From: Lingula anatina
Lineage: Eukaryota > Brachiopoda > Lingulata > Lingulida > Lingulidae
Length of the DNA: 53,037 bases
Assembly: GCF_001039355.2 (NCBI RefSeq)
Contig: NW_019775402.1
Span: forward strand, 206,872-259,908
Reading direction: 5' to 3'
In this document: positions 11,230-22,123 of the stretch, piece by piece
How positions within the stretch are numbered: the stretch's first letter is position 1
Layout of the letters: each line of letters opens with the position of its first letter
Made by a program: the position numbers and the translations under genes
Notes under the pieces: generated by a model
Seen by the model: only the letters and a program-made list of their open reading frames with translations
Database searches by the model: none
What the model was told of the DNA's origin: nothing

Positions 11230-11388
11230 GGCTACCAAGGTGGTGGGGCAGCAATGAATAGCTATACTAACTATAAGAAGACAAACTCCCCGCGCTATAT
11301 CCAGCAGCAGCAGCAGCAGCAGCAGCCACCACAGCAGTACCAGCAACACTACGCCACACAGGGACCTGGTGGGCCTCCAGGGCAGCAG
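11230..11388 (+). CDS. Polyglutamine exon of the same gene
   Basis: The exon is 159 nt (53 codons, phase 0), after acceptor TTGTGCTTGTAG and before donor CAG|GTAATA. It starts GYQGGGAAMNSYTNYKKTNS, then PRYI, eight glutamines all encoded by CAG, and PPQQYQQHYATQGPGGPPGQ ending in Q. The composition (G, Y, Q, P, N) is that of a disordered region of an RNA-binding or translation-related protein. Assignment to an eIF4G-like N-terminus is only a guess. The final 36 bases and the donor recur 227 bp downstream in a degenerate array. Confidence 0.78.
11302..11325 (+). repeat. Pure (CAG)8 coding microsatellite
   Basis: Eight uninterrupted CAG codons encode the polyglutamine run. The pure codon use makes length polymorphism likely. 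Confidence 0.95.
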
Positions 11389-11581
11389 GTAATAGGACAG
11401 CAGTGAATAAATGGATGGGTTTGATTGGTTCAGAGTTGTGGCCAGAAAACTGAAAGGGGGCAATGACTGAAAGCAGAACGGTGAATCAGGAAGTATAATT
11501 TTTGGTTAGGAATCATAGCCAGATTATTGGTATAGTTATTAGGCATCAGAGCTGTGTTTGAGAGGCAGCCGTTCACTGCAG

Positions 11582-11615
11582 CACACAGGGACCTTGTGGG
11601 TCTCCAGGGGAGCAG
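11582..11615 (+). pseudogene. Duplicated 3' end of the polyglutamine exon
   Basis: This is a copy of the last 34-36 exon bases, followed by an intact CAG|GTAATA donor. In the parental frame it is open and reads TQGPCGSPGEQ, against TQGPGGPPGQQ in the real exon. It has no acceptor of its own, so it can only be used if the real exon is extended across the first donor. Confidence 0.7.
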
Positions 11616-11733
11616 GTAATAGGACAGCAGTGAATATATGAATGGGTTTGGTTAGTTCAGAGTTATGGGGAGAACAGAAAATGGAACATTGCATGAAAGC
11701 GTTGTTGGATGTTGGAGTGCAATTTTTGATTAA

Positions 11734-11968
11734 GGCCCCGTTCACATGACAAGTTTATTTTCTAAAAATCTATTTTCTATTCGCGGTAGCTTGTAATCAC
11801 GGTACCTGTGCCCTGAATATCCTGTGGCGTAATTACTGGCGGCGCGAGCCAGTTACTTCCAAGCTGTAATTAATTCTCGGGATATACAGGGCACAGGGAC
11901 CGTGATTACAAGATACCGCAAATAGAAAATAGATTTTTAGAAAATAGACTTCCCATGTGAACGGAGTC
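11734..11968. mobile_element. Harbinger-like MITE, family B (copy B1)
   Basis: A 235-bp fold-back element is flanked by TAA at 11731-11733 and 11969-11971. Its arms start GGCCCCGTTCACATG and contain TCTATTTTCTA, then TATTTTCTATTCGCGGTA and CACGGTACCTGTGCCCTGAA with their complements. It sits inside the second unit of the 226-bp array, so it inserted after the array formed. A second copy is at 40883-41361. Confidence 0.88.
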
Positions 11969-12220
11969 TAAGAATCATAGGGGAAATACTTGGGGCAGTC
12001 GTAAGGTATCACGGTCTTGTTTGGAGAGCCCTCAAATTCGTGGATTTCTTTGATTGGGTTAGATCTGTTGGGTGAAGGATGAAAGCACAGCAGTGAATTT
12101 TTTTGTGTGTTTCATTGGTTGGGATACATTGGCAAAATGCGTGGCTGGTCACCACTGGTCAAGAGGTGGTGACAGAGTGACAGTGAATGCTTTTGATTGG
12201 TTCAGATTGATAGAGAATAC

Positions 12221-13624
12221 TGTGGTTAGTGTCAAAGTCCTTTTTGGTTTAAGTTTGACTGTCCCCCCCTCCCCCCAAAAAATAAATAAAATGAAAAAAA
12301 TAAATAAATAAAAGCAAAAAAAAAGGCAGGAGATGGTTAACTTTGCCATTTTTTAGCTTTTGGCTTAAGCAGGTTGAATTTAGTCTACATCTGTTCTATG
12401 TATATTCAACAATACGACCACTTACAAAAGTAAGGTTACACAAATTGCTAGTCTATAATTCTCAGGAAACATTCATAATGGTAGGTTATTATGCCAGCAT
12501 ATCTGTCATGGCACATACATAATGATTAGGACTAGCTGCCATCAGGATGCAAATATTGAAAATTCTCAGTTTGATGGCAACATGCAAGCTGTAATATTTA
12601 TAAGAATTGAAATATCATGCTCATTCTCAAGTTAACTTTGGAATCGAGCTTAAAGGAAATTTAAAATGTCTCATACATGTAAAGTGTTCAAACTGTTTTC
12701 ATTTACATAGTTTTATCTGGGTTTTAAAGGTTTGTCACGATAATGAGCACTCTGCTTCAATCATTGTACAGAACTTATGAGGCTTGAAGACAGAAAATTG
12801 GGGCTTGAAGACAGAAAAGTGCTTACAGAAAACCCTTTATTTATCCGATTAGTTGGAAACAGAAGCCTTCAGAAGCATTTCATTAATTTTTTATTGCACT
12901 CATATCGTGATGCGTATGGAAGAAGTGCAGCACAGCATATGCCAGTATGTATATTTACAGAACAGTACCTTGCCCTTTGTTTATTTGCAGAGTCAATATA
13001 AGTTGAGGTATATAATGGATATATATTTATATGTTGTATTATGTCTCCAGCCAGTGATCATGTAAATCAAAATTGTTTAAACCACTTGTAAGATATATTC
13101 TTTATGAATATAAATAATTAAATGAATAATAATAAAAATAATAATAATAATTATCTTAATTGATGATAATTCCATGAAACTGCCTGTTATGTGATAAGTA
13201 CATATTCTAGCATGTTATTTTTCATTAAATGATTTTTTTTTTTTTTTTTTTACAAAATGGCTAAAGAAAGTGGTACTCATTAAAATGTGACATCCTCTTT
13301 TTTTTAGGGCAAAAAAAGATGATTTGCTGAAACATTTCATTACTTTGTCAAAATCAAAATGTTTCTTGTAGGAGACTTTATTGAGGCCAAACTTCACACA
13401 CGTGCAGAGTCCGTGTATTTTCAGTGACACAGAGGGCAAAATTACTTCAAGCACCAGAAGCTCAAACAAACATAGGCTGCACACTTACTGTTTATTTTAA
13501 TGCCATTTGCATAACAATGGCTCCATGTGATAAAAACAGGCATTTTAACGAATATGACTCATTACCAAAAAAATATCATTTACGTAGATTGATCCAGCTG
13601 CATGGGAACTCAAACTGATCGTTA
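12221..13624 (+). other. Intron sequence, no exon seen
   Basis: Mostly unique AT-rich intron. It includes C/A-rich simple sequence at 12262-12330, an AAT run at 13117-13151 and a T19 run at 13233-13251. No acceptor-exon-donor combination in phase 0 was found. Confidence 0.55.
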
Positions 13625-13800
13625 TCAGATAAAATCGCCTCCTGGCAGTGAGTAGAATACGAAAAAAACTGGCGTGATTTTACAAGATCTACTACTTTGG
13701 AAACCCAAAGGAGGAGTATTTATCTGATGGCATGTACTGAGAGTCCCCGGGGAGTTGGATCGATCTGTGTAGAATGCTAGTTCCATTGTGAATGAGACCA
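13625..13800. mobile_element. MITE family C relic (copy C1)
   Basis: The right part, GAGAGTCCCCGGGGAGTTGG and then ATCGATCTGTGTAGAA and TTCCATTGTGAATGAGA, matches the right end of the complete copy at 45369-45789. The left part, AGTGAGTAGAATAC and a degenerate GCTGGTGATT, is the complement of that copy's left half. The outer ends are decayed and no target duplication is visible. Confidence 0.6.
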
Positions 13801-14075
13801 GAGATGTTTTCATTGGCAGAGGTCTCCTTATCTTGGGAAAAGATGGCTGCACCAGAATTATAATCAAACTTGCATATACGTAAAATACACACACACACAC
13901 GCGCTCCATATCGTACTAATTTAATACCATTTCTTTAAGTTCTTCTTCGTCTTTTTTATTTCATTTTATTTATTTATTTATTTTTTTTTTTTGATGAATA
14001 GATACTACATTTTTGGTTTTCCATACTTCAGTAGGTGTTTATACAATTGTAGGCTCAAATATACAAAGTACATGT

Positions 14076-14077
14076 GC

Positions 14078-14122
<45 letters not shown>
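14076..14122. repeat. CA microsatellite
   Basis: About 22 CA units. A TG run of similar length lies 270 bp downstream, so the two are complementary on the same transcript. Confidence 0.97.
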
Positions 14123-14391
14123 ATATGGCAAGCAATTGCACTTTCATTGGCACACATCACAAATTATTCAACGACTGCATACTCCATCATGCATATACAC
14201 TGACCTGGCATATAAAATGTGCATATTTAATGGCATTGACTTCACAGTTGCCTCAACTGGTGTGATCAGAACAAATGTACACTGCCCCTTACTTGACATC
14301 TGTGCACGTTGTAGTCTGGTTTACACTGGCCAAAATCCATTGTGATCCATGTCTGTATATTTGTCTTCATGGAAAGCAGGTTGCTTTTGTG

Positions 14392-14392
<1 letters not shown>

Positions 14393-14434
<42 letters not shown>

Positions 14435-14455
14435 CATGTGTGTGCATGTGTGTGA
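14393..14455. repeat. TG microsatellite
   Basis: About 20 TG units and then interrupted TG repeats. Confidence 0.97.
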
Positions 14456-15404
14456 ATGAGAATCAATACTCGATAATGCAATCAAAGTTCAATAATTGTC
14501 TTAATTGTCTTTGTATTAATCATGCAATTTGTCATCTGTTGTGCTCTGTGATTGATTTATAACTTACTTCTCTGTACGAAGCAATGCAACCCATTTGCTT
14601 CCTTGCGATTGACACACAATCTGGTCTAAAACACACCTGGTTCACTTGCACTGTACCATAAGAAGCAGTGTAAACGGGACACATTTGCACCTGGTTAATC
14701 TTTGACTTCTGTGGTCCTAATCCTCCCAACACACATACAGCAGTCTGTGAGAGGGCATAATATAATAGGGAGATAGCAAGACACTCGAGACCCCTCTCGA
14801 CTCTCCTAAATATTTCAGGTAAACGTCCTCAATGTTGATTGTTGACAAGTGCGTAAGGAGAGGTCGCTGTTTGCTGTGCGGTCTTATCACTTTAAAATCG
14901 GGGAGTTTTGGCTACGGACCTCTGCTTGTTTTGTTGGGTTAAACTTGCTGGACTGATCGGAATATTAGAGGAATGCTAGTATACTGCTTCTTTGACCGTT
15001 TGAAGTGAACCTTTCAACCAGCACTACTGTTTTTGACAGCTTAAAAAGAATATATTATTTTGTTTTATTTATTTTTTTTTTACAAGAGATTAACAGTTAT
15101 TTCATGAGCTATGCTCAAACGAATGAAGAAGAGTGCCTGATTTGAGCTTTATTTCCGAAGCAGTATTAGTATCGCTGTCCATTTGTCACTTACTGGACTA
15201 AGTGAAGTTAAAAGTATTAAAAACTACTGGTTTAAGAGGAGAACTGTTGCTGTCTTGACCATCACCAGCTGGTCAGAACATTTGAATGCTCCAGATGGAC
15301 GGCCAAGGATATCACAGTGTTGTACCTCATGTCTTCACACCCTATCTGGTAGGACGGTGGATTTAGGTTATGGTAATTATTCACAGCGTTCAAACAACTC
15401 CGCT
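14456..15404 (+). other. Intron sequence, no exon seen
   Basis: Unique sequence with a T run near 15069-15081. No exon, RNA gene or transposon ends recognised. Confidence 0.5.
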
Positions 15405-15552
15405 AAAAAATGAGTTTGAATCTGTCTATTAGTTGCAAAAAAAAAAAAAAAAAAGAAAAAACACCTTTTGAATCTGCCTGTAAGTTGCAAAAAAAAAAAA
15501 AAAAAAGACACTTTAGTTTTGAATCTGTCTGTTGGTCACATAAAAAAACATT
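15405..15552. repeat. Three degenerate units of TTTGAATCTG(T/C)CTG plus poly-A
   Basis: Each of three consecutive units of about 50 bp begins TTTGAATCTG and has a TAGTTGCA- or TGGTCACA-like middle, and ends in an A run (18, 18 and 7 A residues). It looks like a tandem repeat with poly-A slippage. Confidence 0.8.
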
Positions 15553-15839
15553 TTTAACAACAACATCTCATGTGATGATAACTTTTTTGTTAGCTATCAG
15601 CATTGGTTTTTGGATGTACAGTTTGTCACTTTTGTTTGAATTTTGTGAATAATTACTGTAGTGGAGCAGCATCTCACACTATTAATCCTACTATGGAGTA
15701 GGAACAGAGTTTTGGTTCACATGATCACCATTTTTTTTCAACAGAATATCATACAAGTTGATAAGAAGGACATTCCACTAATTGATGCCTGCTATCAAAT
15801 TACTATCAAAACTTCATAAACTAGAGTCATGCTTGCCTA

Positions 15840-16073
15840 CATTGAGGCCATTCAGAATGAGAAGAGCCGAGACCTAGCTAGGCCACAACCTAAATATGGC
15901 GGACCTACATGAAAGGAAGATCAGTTATTCCTGTAATGGTCTCTCCGCCACTCACACGGCTCTTCAAGTGTCATCACTCGACCAGGTGAATTGAACCGAG
16001 ATTTAATTACTGTGCCCCTGCAGGTCGTGGCCTAGCTAGCACTCTGCTCTTCTCATTCTGAATGGCCTCAATG
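15840..16073. mobile_element. Inverted-repeat MITE related to family A (copy A3)
   Basis: The ends are a perfect 28-bp inverted repeat, starting CATTGAGGCCATTCAGAATG and continuing AGAAGAGC. Further paired stretches sit inside (CCTAGCTAGGCCAC and its partner). The CCATTCAGAATG core matches family A. A target duplication cannot be told apart from the palindrome. Confidence 0.85.
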
Positions 16074-16434
16074 AAGTGATGATCCATTTTATACATAGCA
16101 TCAATATTTTATTTACATAACTGGCATAAGCTTGTAGATAGTATTTCAAAGAGCATAGAAACACTTGCTTATCGTGGTTAATAATTATGATCCTGTGAAT
16201 AATTTACCAAGCTTTCTAGGAAACACCAGCTTTAGCATGCTAACTTGTATGTGATATTTGTCAGGACTGCCATTGATGTGATGCAGTTTTCTTTCAATGT
16301 GGTGGATTTGAGTGATGTTTAGTCTGTTATACTCTAAGGTGCTTTTGTTAAAACTGCCTGTGATGTAATTGTTGCTATGTGCTTTTATGTCTATGCATGT
16401 GTGCGTGTCTGTACATGTTTATGTGCGTTTGTAT

Positions 16435-16707
16435 GGCCCCATTCAGAATAGATGTTCCGCTGACTAAATATGGCCGACCGCTTTTCAAAAGGGATGCCAC
16501 TGATTCTCGACGATGTCCCTGCCTTCACAGGCGCTGTCACTGCAGGGGCCTAGCAATTAAATCTGGGAGCCAAATTTTAATATGTTTAATGATACATGTG
16601 GAGGCGGAGAGACTGTCAGGAATCAGCGGCATCTCTTTTGAAGTGTGGTCGGCCATGTTGAGTCTGCAGATCAGTTAGTACTCGGATCATCTATTTTAAA
16701 TGGGGCC
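16435..16707. mobile_element. Harbinger-like MITE, family A (copy A2)
   Basis: The ends are GGCCCCATTCAGAATAGATG on the left and the diverged complement, finishing CTATTTTAAATGGGGCC, on the right. The inner arms are AATATGGCCGACC and GGTCGGCCATGTT. It is flanked by TAT on both sides (16432-16434 and 16708-16710). At 273 bp it is longer than A1, with extra sequence in the loop. Confidence 0.82.
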
Positions 16708-16844
16708 TATGTGTACCAACCCTGTGTCTGCATTTGTGGGTTTGCATGAGTACATCTGTATGCTTGTGTTTTAACTGGGTGTGTCTATATGTGTGTTTTG
16801 ATTAAAGTTGTTTATAAGATTTATGTACATGCCACAATGGCATG

Positions 16845-16955
16845 TTTTTTCATGTATATGTGCACATGAACATGTGTATTTGTATATGTGCACACAAACA
16901 TGTGTATTTGTATATGTGTACATGAACATGTGTATTTATACTGTACATGTGGATA
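16845..16955. repeat. About 29-bp tandem repeat of CATGTGTATTTGTATATGTG type
   Basis: Three to four units alternate ATGTGTATTTGTATATGTG with (C/T)ACA(T/C)GAAC spacers, within a wider TG-rich region from 16380 to 16960. Confidence 0.8.
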
Positions 16956-17573
16956 TATTGAAAAATCTTTCACAGAATAATAATTTAGCTTGATTGCATT
17001 TATTCATATATATGTACATACAGTCAAGATATGTGTTGAAACATGGAAAAATGTACCAATGTAAAATCTGGTGCCGTTTGTCCTCATATAAATCCTAATA
17101 ATTTTAGGGAAAATGGGGTTAAAATGGTGACCATTAGAGAATGAGTATAATGCTTATTCTTTATCGTGAGGAAAAACAACCTTGTTATCCATCCCATTAT
17201 CTTATCTGTCAACAAAGTCACCTGTAGGACTTTGACATCCTTGGACCCGGATATAGAAATTATCCCATATTTTGGGTCACCTTTGCATAGTCTTTGTTCA
17301 CTTGTCTGACATATGAATGTGTAGAGTAAGTCTGAGAAAGGTAAGATAAGATATACAAAACCTCATGTTTATTTTAGTTATATATATTATATATTTATTA
17401 ATTAACTTGGTACAGGTACATTTTGAAGTGACTGCTGATAACATTCTATAACTATGATATCATACTAAAACTTCAGTTACAGTTTCAAACATTTAAAAAA
17501 AAAATAGGTTAACCATTTTGACAGTTTCAAGTACTACATGTTATCTGGCTGGTAGCCAGATTTTTTCCTCTTA

Positions 17574-17822
17574 GGGCTCATTTCCACTGACACTTAACAA
17601 TTTTGGAGGACTTTCGCTGAATGCAATCAGTTTAACGGATTAATCTGCCTCCCCTTGTTTCCCATGTGCTCCAGTAATCATCAGCTTTTCTGTATACTAC
17701 TCAATGAAAGGGGGGGGGGGGGGGGGGGTGATAACACCATGCTGCTTTCGTGGAATTTCACTGACTTTGAGTGGGACAGCAGATAGATTAGATCGCCTCC
17801 CAGTGGTGATCTAATCGTAACA
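17574..17822. mobile_element. MITE family C, 3'-truncated or decayed (copy C2)
   Basis: After TTA, the left end GGGCTCATTTCCACTGACAC and the inner AATCATCAGCTTTTCTGTAT plus ACTACTCA match the complete copy at 45369. A G19 run (17710-17728) interrupts it. No right inverted repeat is found, so the boundary at about 17822 is approximate. Confidence 0.6.
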
Positions 17823-18885
17823 CCACCAAGGCAACATATCTGGACGGAAAAGGCAATCCCCCTTGCACTCAGATAATGCATTGTTTCTATCTGAGATATG
17901 AGTAAACACCAGGACCTGGGATTTCTCTGTATTCATTTATTCATTTCACCTGTTGACAGGAATGTCATTTCATGACAACTCAGAGTGTTAGCCAGGGAGG
18001 CTGAGTGTGACATTTTCAGCATTATGTATTCTGAAGCACTTGTGTTAAGTAAGTTCTGCACAGCTAGCATTAGTGGTGCATGCTGGGTTTGCTACAGGTA
18101 ACAGTACTCATTATATACTTGGAACTGTCGGAGACAGTAGCATAGGAAAAATAAGTAATAATTATCTGTCTGTCTGTTTGTCCATTTTTTGCCCGTCCGT
18201 CTGCTCACTCATTTATCCTTCCAGCCATCCATCCAGTGAGGTCATTGATCTATCTATCTGTGTGAAGTAAGAGTTATGGAATTGTATCTGAAAGAATAGA
18301 TACTGAAAATAATCTCTCTTCTCTTCACTTTATCTCCATTTCAAATCCCTGCTAGCAGACTAAAACACTGCAACTGTGAAAGTGACTTTGTGACCCCCGA
18401 CCCCCCAGGACTGTCATATGACATACAGGTCATACAGTAGTTATGTAGGTCAGGTAAACGATACACTGTATGGAATGGAAAAGGTAAACAAAATGTACTT
18501 TTTGGTTAATCTTTTATGAGTTTGAATGAAGTCAATCTTGGTTTGATGAACAAGGAAGTTTAATGCTCTGCCACACCTGGCGCAAAGGTGTACATGTGAG
18601 TATCCTATGTGACATAGATTACTTTTTACACAACATTGAGTGTAAAAAATCACCCTGTTTCCAGCATAATAAAATGAAGACGTAAGAAATGTATTGTTTT
18701 TGAACATGCACTGAACCTTTTATCTCCCTCTTGGCATGGGAACCTACACCAACATTTACCTGCACACTCTATGTACGGTGTAGGATGTAAGTCTTACAAA
18801 CCCCTTTGCATTTGTCTGCATACAGGATTTTTTTTTTAGTGCCGTACCGTACGTTAGACGTGACAGTGCCCTTGTGTGTCAAGAG

Positions 18886-18889
<4 letters not shown>

Positions 18890-18919
<30 letters not shown>
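18890..18919. repeat. GA microsatellite
   Basis: About fifteen GA units. Confidence 0.95.
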
Positions 18920-18924
<5 letters not shown>

Positions 18925-19570
18925 GATGTCTTCTGGTTATGGTTTTTGTTGAGACTGAATTTTTTGGTTAAAATATTGGTCTATGAGAGTTTGTTTGAGG
19001 AAGTTTGAGTTTTAGAGGTATGGGTTCAGATGGTGTGGCAACATTCAGGTGCTATGGAGCTTGAGTTGGTGAAAAATATATTTCATTGATAACATACTTG
19101 TAAGGTAAAGTATGGCCAATAATTGAAGTTGCCCACTGCATGTTTATGTTTTTGGAGTACACATGATTTTACATTATGTGTAATCTGTTTTGGCATGATA
19201 ACTAAAAGATGTATGCATTTTAATCATTATCATAACTCCAGCCCTACAATATTATTTGTTTCCAGAAAAAATAAACACAGTAAATCACCACTGCCACATG
19301 TCAAAATAAAATATGCGCATGTTAGTCGTGTAGATATATATAACATAATATAGTATATGCACCTTGTATACATTATATATCAGGGAGAGTGGTTGTATGT
19401 TAGTAGACAGTGATACAGCAGAGTAAGATGAACATGATGTTGCTGAGATGTCGCCGCAAGACATCAAGGCCCCCTTTCCAGCTAGTCATGACATGTTGTT
19501 AATGTGAGGTTTAGATTGTGGCAAGATGATGGATCATTGTGGTGTTTGATTTATTATATTTATAATACTG

Positions 19571-19628
19571 GAGAGAGAGCAATTAAAGAAAGGTGAGAGA
19601 GAGAGAGAGAGCATTGTGTGTGTGTGTA

Positions 19629-19677
<49 letters not shown>

Positions 19678-19770
19678 AAAAGAGGGAGGGATGGTGTTTG
19701 TGTGTGTTTGTGCTTTTGTGTGTCCCTTTGTGTGTGTGTGTGTGTGTCTGTGCACGCATGAGATGGAGGG
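19571..19770. repeat. Compound GA/GT microsatellite
   Basis: GA blocks (longest 19634-19676) alternate with GT blocks (19615-19627 and 19720-19748). Open frames on both strands give RERERE- or SLSLSL-type peptides and are not genes. Confidence 0.95.
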
Positions 19771-19880
19771 AGAGAGAGCGTTTAATGAAAGGCTTGTTGC
19801 TTAGTTCCAAGTTCAAATATTTTTAAGTGACATATTCAAAAGTAGTTCAGAGATAATGTATACTCTGACAGTAACCATAA

Positions 19881-20053
19881 CTGGGGTGGCGCAATCAATT
19901 TATTTCATTTAGCCAAATTACTACTTTTTCATCGCTTTTTTGTCCAAATGGTTTAAATTTGACTAAAATTGGTCAAATCAACCCTATTTTGTTTAGCCAA
20001 AGTCAGCCAGTTTTAGCATTTGGCTAAATTGGCAAGTGTTAGCGCTGCCCCAG
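19881..20053. mobile_element. MITE family H with 5-bp target duplication
   Basis: A 173-bp element starts CTGGGGTGGCGCAATC and ends TTAGCGCTGCCCCAG, giving inverted termini of about 15 bp. Inner arms carry TTTAGCCAAATT and complementary AATTTAGCCAAA-like motifs. CATAA lies directly on both sides (19876-19880 and 20054-20058). The interior is AT-rich and non-coding. The superfamily is unassigned; hAT would usually give 8 bp. Confidence 0.82.
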
Positions 20054-20387
20054 CATAATTTTAACCCAGATGGGCTTACAAGTCACTTACTTTAGTATGT
20101 ATTTTGATAGAAGGGGTGCCAGAATTATAGTTTTGTCTAATAGTAAATGCTTAAAAAAAATAAACTTAGCCGAATACCTTATTGCTTCTGTAGACATAAT
20201 ATCAATGAGTTTCTTATCAGAGCTTAAACATGTTAAGTGCTATACATTTGTTAAAGTGTTGTCTTCCCAATGAATGAAAAGGGAAATTAAAAAAAGAAAT
20301 TTATTTTTCAAAATGTAGAACGAGTATTTTTTGCCACTTTATTTATCAATGCTGTACTTGAGGAGTGCCTTATGAAAACCAGATTTT

Positions 20388-20613
20388 GGGTGCTTTCCCA
20401 GAGATTTAGATCGATTTAAAGATTAAGTTTTAGATCAACCTAACTCCCTGGGGGTTCACGCTAAATTGCAGTCAGTCAAGCGGGCACCATAGTTAATTAC
20501 CCCCTTACAGCTTTTAGTAGGCAGGAAAGATGCTTAAGCCGGCCAAGCTGACAGTAATCTGATGAGACTCCCCACAGGGATAGATCGATCTAAAAATCTA
20601 TGGAAATGGGGTG
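20388..20613. mobile_element. MITE family D (copy D1)
   Basis: A fold-back element carries outer arms around AGATTTAGATCGATTTAAAG and TAGATCGATCTAAAAATCT. The inside has AACTCCCTGGGGGTTCACGC and TTACCCCCTTACAGC. The same words occur in inverted order in the copy nested at 45486-45700. Confidence 0.78.
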
Positions 20614-21005
20614 TTTTTTTTCACAAGATGTCCATTGTGTAAAGTTGTGCTGTAATTTGTGTCCCAATTTTCAGTTTCTTAATTGCTGTCACATCTTGAC
20701 CCCTAAAAAATACCAAAGCCGAAGGATTTTCAGTATTGTTCAATCTATTTACTTCTTATCTTTATTTCAATCCTCAATATGTGTGTGTGAGGGAGGGGTG
20801 GGGTTTACACACTGGTGTGGGTGCACTGACAGATTAGGACATGCGTTTACACAACCTGTAGCACATATCTAGTCGTCATAAGTTTCTTCCCACTAGGCAT
20901 TACTTATGCTACCTACGATCTATTTCTCATATTAATTCATGCCCAAACATGCTTTAAAACATTCACATTGAACAAAATTATAATTTTATGTTTATATACT
21001 TTCAG
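20614..21005 (+). other. Intron end before the 21006 exon
   Basis: No extra feature is seen. It ends in TTATGTTTATATACTTTCAG, a reasonable acceptor. Confidence 0.6.
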
Positions 21006-21194
21006 CCAACAAGACAACCCTATCCCAAGAGAAACATGTCTCCCGCAGGAGTGCCACCAGGTGGCGCTGGTTACCAGCAATGGCAGCCTGCAGGGTATCA
21101 GTACCGCGGCAGTCCACGCTTTTCCTCACCCGTCAACCCAGCCGCCTACGGTAGCTACAATGCCCAGACTTATGGAGCCGAGTATGATAGAGAT
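21006..21194 (+). CDS. R/G/Y/P-rich exon of the same gene
   Basis: A 189-nt, 63-codon exon in phase 0 lies between acceptor TATACTTTCAG and donor GAT|GTGAGT. The peptide begins PTRQPYPKRNMSPAGVPPGG and includes YQQWQPAGYQYRGSPRFSSP, then VNPAAYGSYNAQTYGAEYDR and D. Scattered RG and YG/YQ motifs and aromatic spacing are those of disordered RNA-granule or translation proteins. The base composition is clearly richer in G and C than the flanking intron, which supports coding. Confidence 0.8.
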
Positions 21195-21420
21195 GTGAGT
21201 TTGAAGAAAGTTATTTTGATCTTTTTTTTTTTCTAGATATTTCTGTCTTGGTATAGTGTGTATGGTCTTGCTCATGTGTATGATTGGGAGGGTGGTTGTT
21301 CACATGTGGAATTGAAATTGATGTTTTTACAGATATTTGTTTGTTTTTTTCTGTGTTTCACTTTTTTTTCTGTATGTTGAAACATTTGCTTATATTTCAT
21401 ATCATACTAATGTGTCAGAG

Positions 21421-21583
21421 CCTTGATTGGAATATATCTGTATATATGCCCTTCATGTGAATGCACACACACATACACGCCATTTTTTAAAGGTTACACA
21501 AGCTACACAGGTGTCACATTTGGATTAAAAGATATCAATCACATTAACAGTTGGATCTCATTATTTTTCCTACTCCTCAGGTT
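21421..21583 (+). repeat. 163-bp direct repeat, copy 1 (ends in acceptor-like site)
   Basis: This differs from 22924-23086 at only about four of 163 positions. It starts CCTTGATTGGAAT and ends TTATTTTTCCTACTCCTCAG plus GTT, a sequence that would serve as a 3' splice site. The two copies lie 1503 bp apart and bracket the 45-nt exon. Confidence 0.92.
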
Positions 21584-22078
21584 CCCCTTTCAGAATACTG
21601 CTCAATATATTCATTGCCTCATTATTACTGTGCATGGAAAACTGATATCATATTTATCATGCATGCAATAGACTTGTAATCAGGACAGTTTGGAAAATGC
21701 GGTCTTTTAGGATTTCTGTCCTTTTTTTTCATTGTATACACTGATGTGGTATTTAAAATGCTTATACTGGTAGTTGTACAGCCTATGTTCGTGTTCTAGT
21801 TCCAGTTTTTGTTCGAGTTTTCCCTTTATGAACATGATAATTACGCAGAGATGTCAAACGCCACATTTTTATTGCATTTTCATTTTTAAATGATTTGAAA
21901 TTTACATATTTATTTTCTTTAAAAAACATACTCAACAATAAAAACATGCCATTTTCAGAGCAATTGAAGAATAACTAGCAAAATACAACAATTTTGATTT
22001 AAGACGATAATTCAGAAGAAGATAATTCAGATCTGTTCAAATGTGTTGGTTATTTACCACATGTTGTATGTGTGACAG

Positions 22079-22123
22079 CACATTTTACAATTCTGCCCCA
22101 TGTCATATCCCGGCATGATGCAG
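22079..22123 (+). CDS. 45-nt microexon of the same gene
   Basis: Fifteen codons in phase 0 read HILQFCPMSYPGMMQ, between TATGTGTGACAG and CAG|GTACGT. The acceptor has a weak pyrimidine tract, so the exon may be a regulated cassette. The composition (M, P, Y) fits the neighbouring exons. Skipping it keeps the frame. Confidence 0.6.

Larger units (their letters stand above)
11353..12220 (+). repeat. About 226-bp degenerate tandem array including an exon end
   Basis: Landmarks recur with regular spacing. The donor GTAATAGGACAGCAG is at 11389 and 11616 (227 bp apart). The CAGCAGTGAAT motif is at 11398, 11625 and 12088; the last interval is 225 bp once the inserted element at 11734-11968 and its TAA duplication are removed. 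A partial fourth copy of CAGTGAAT plus TTTGATTGGTTCAGA lies near 12181. Units 2 and later are intronic. Unit 1 begins inside the polyglutamine exon. Confidence 0.85.
17823..19880 (+). other. Intron sequence with microsatellites
   Basis: Unique AT-rich sequence with a GA run at 18890-18919 and a compound GA/GT tract at 19571-19770. No exon recognised. Confidence 0.5.
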
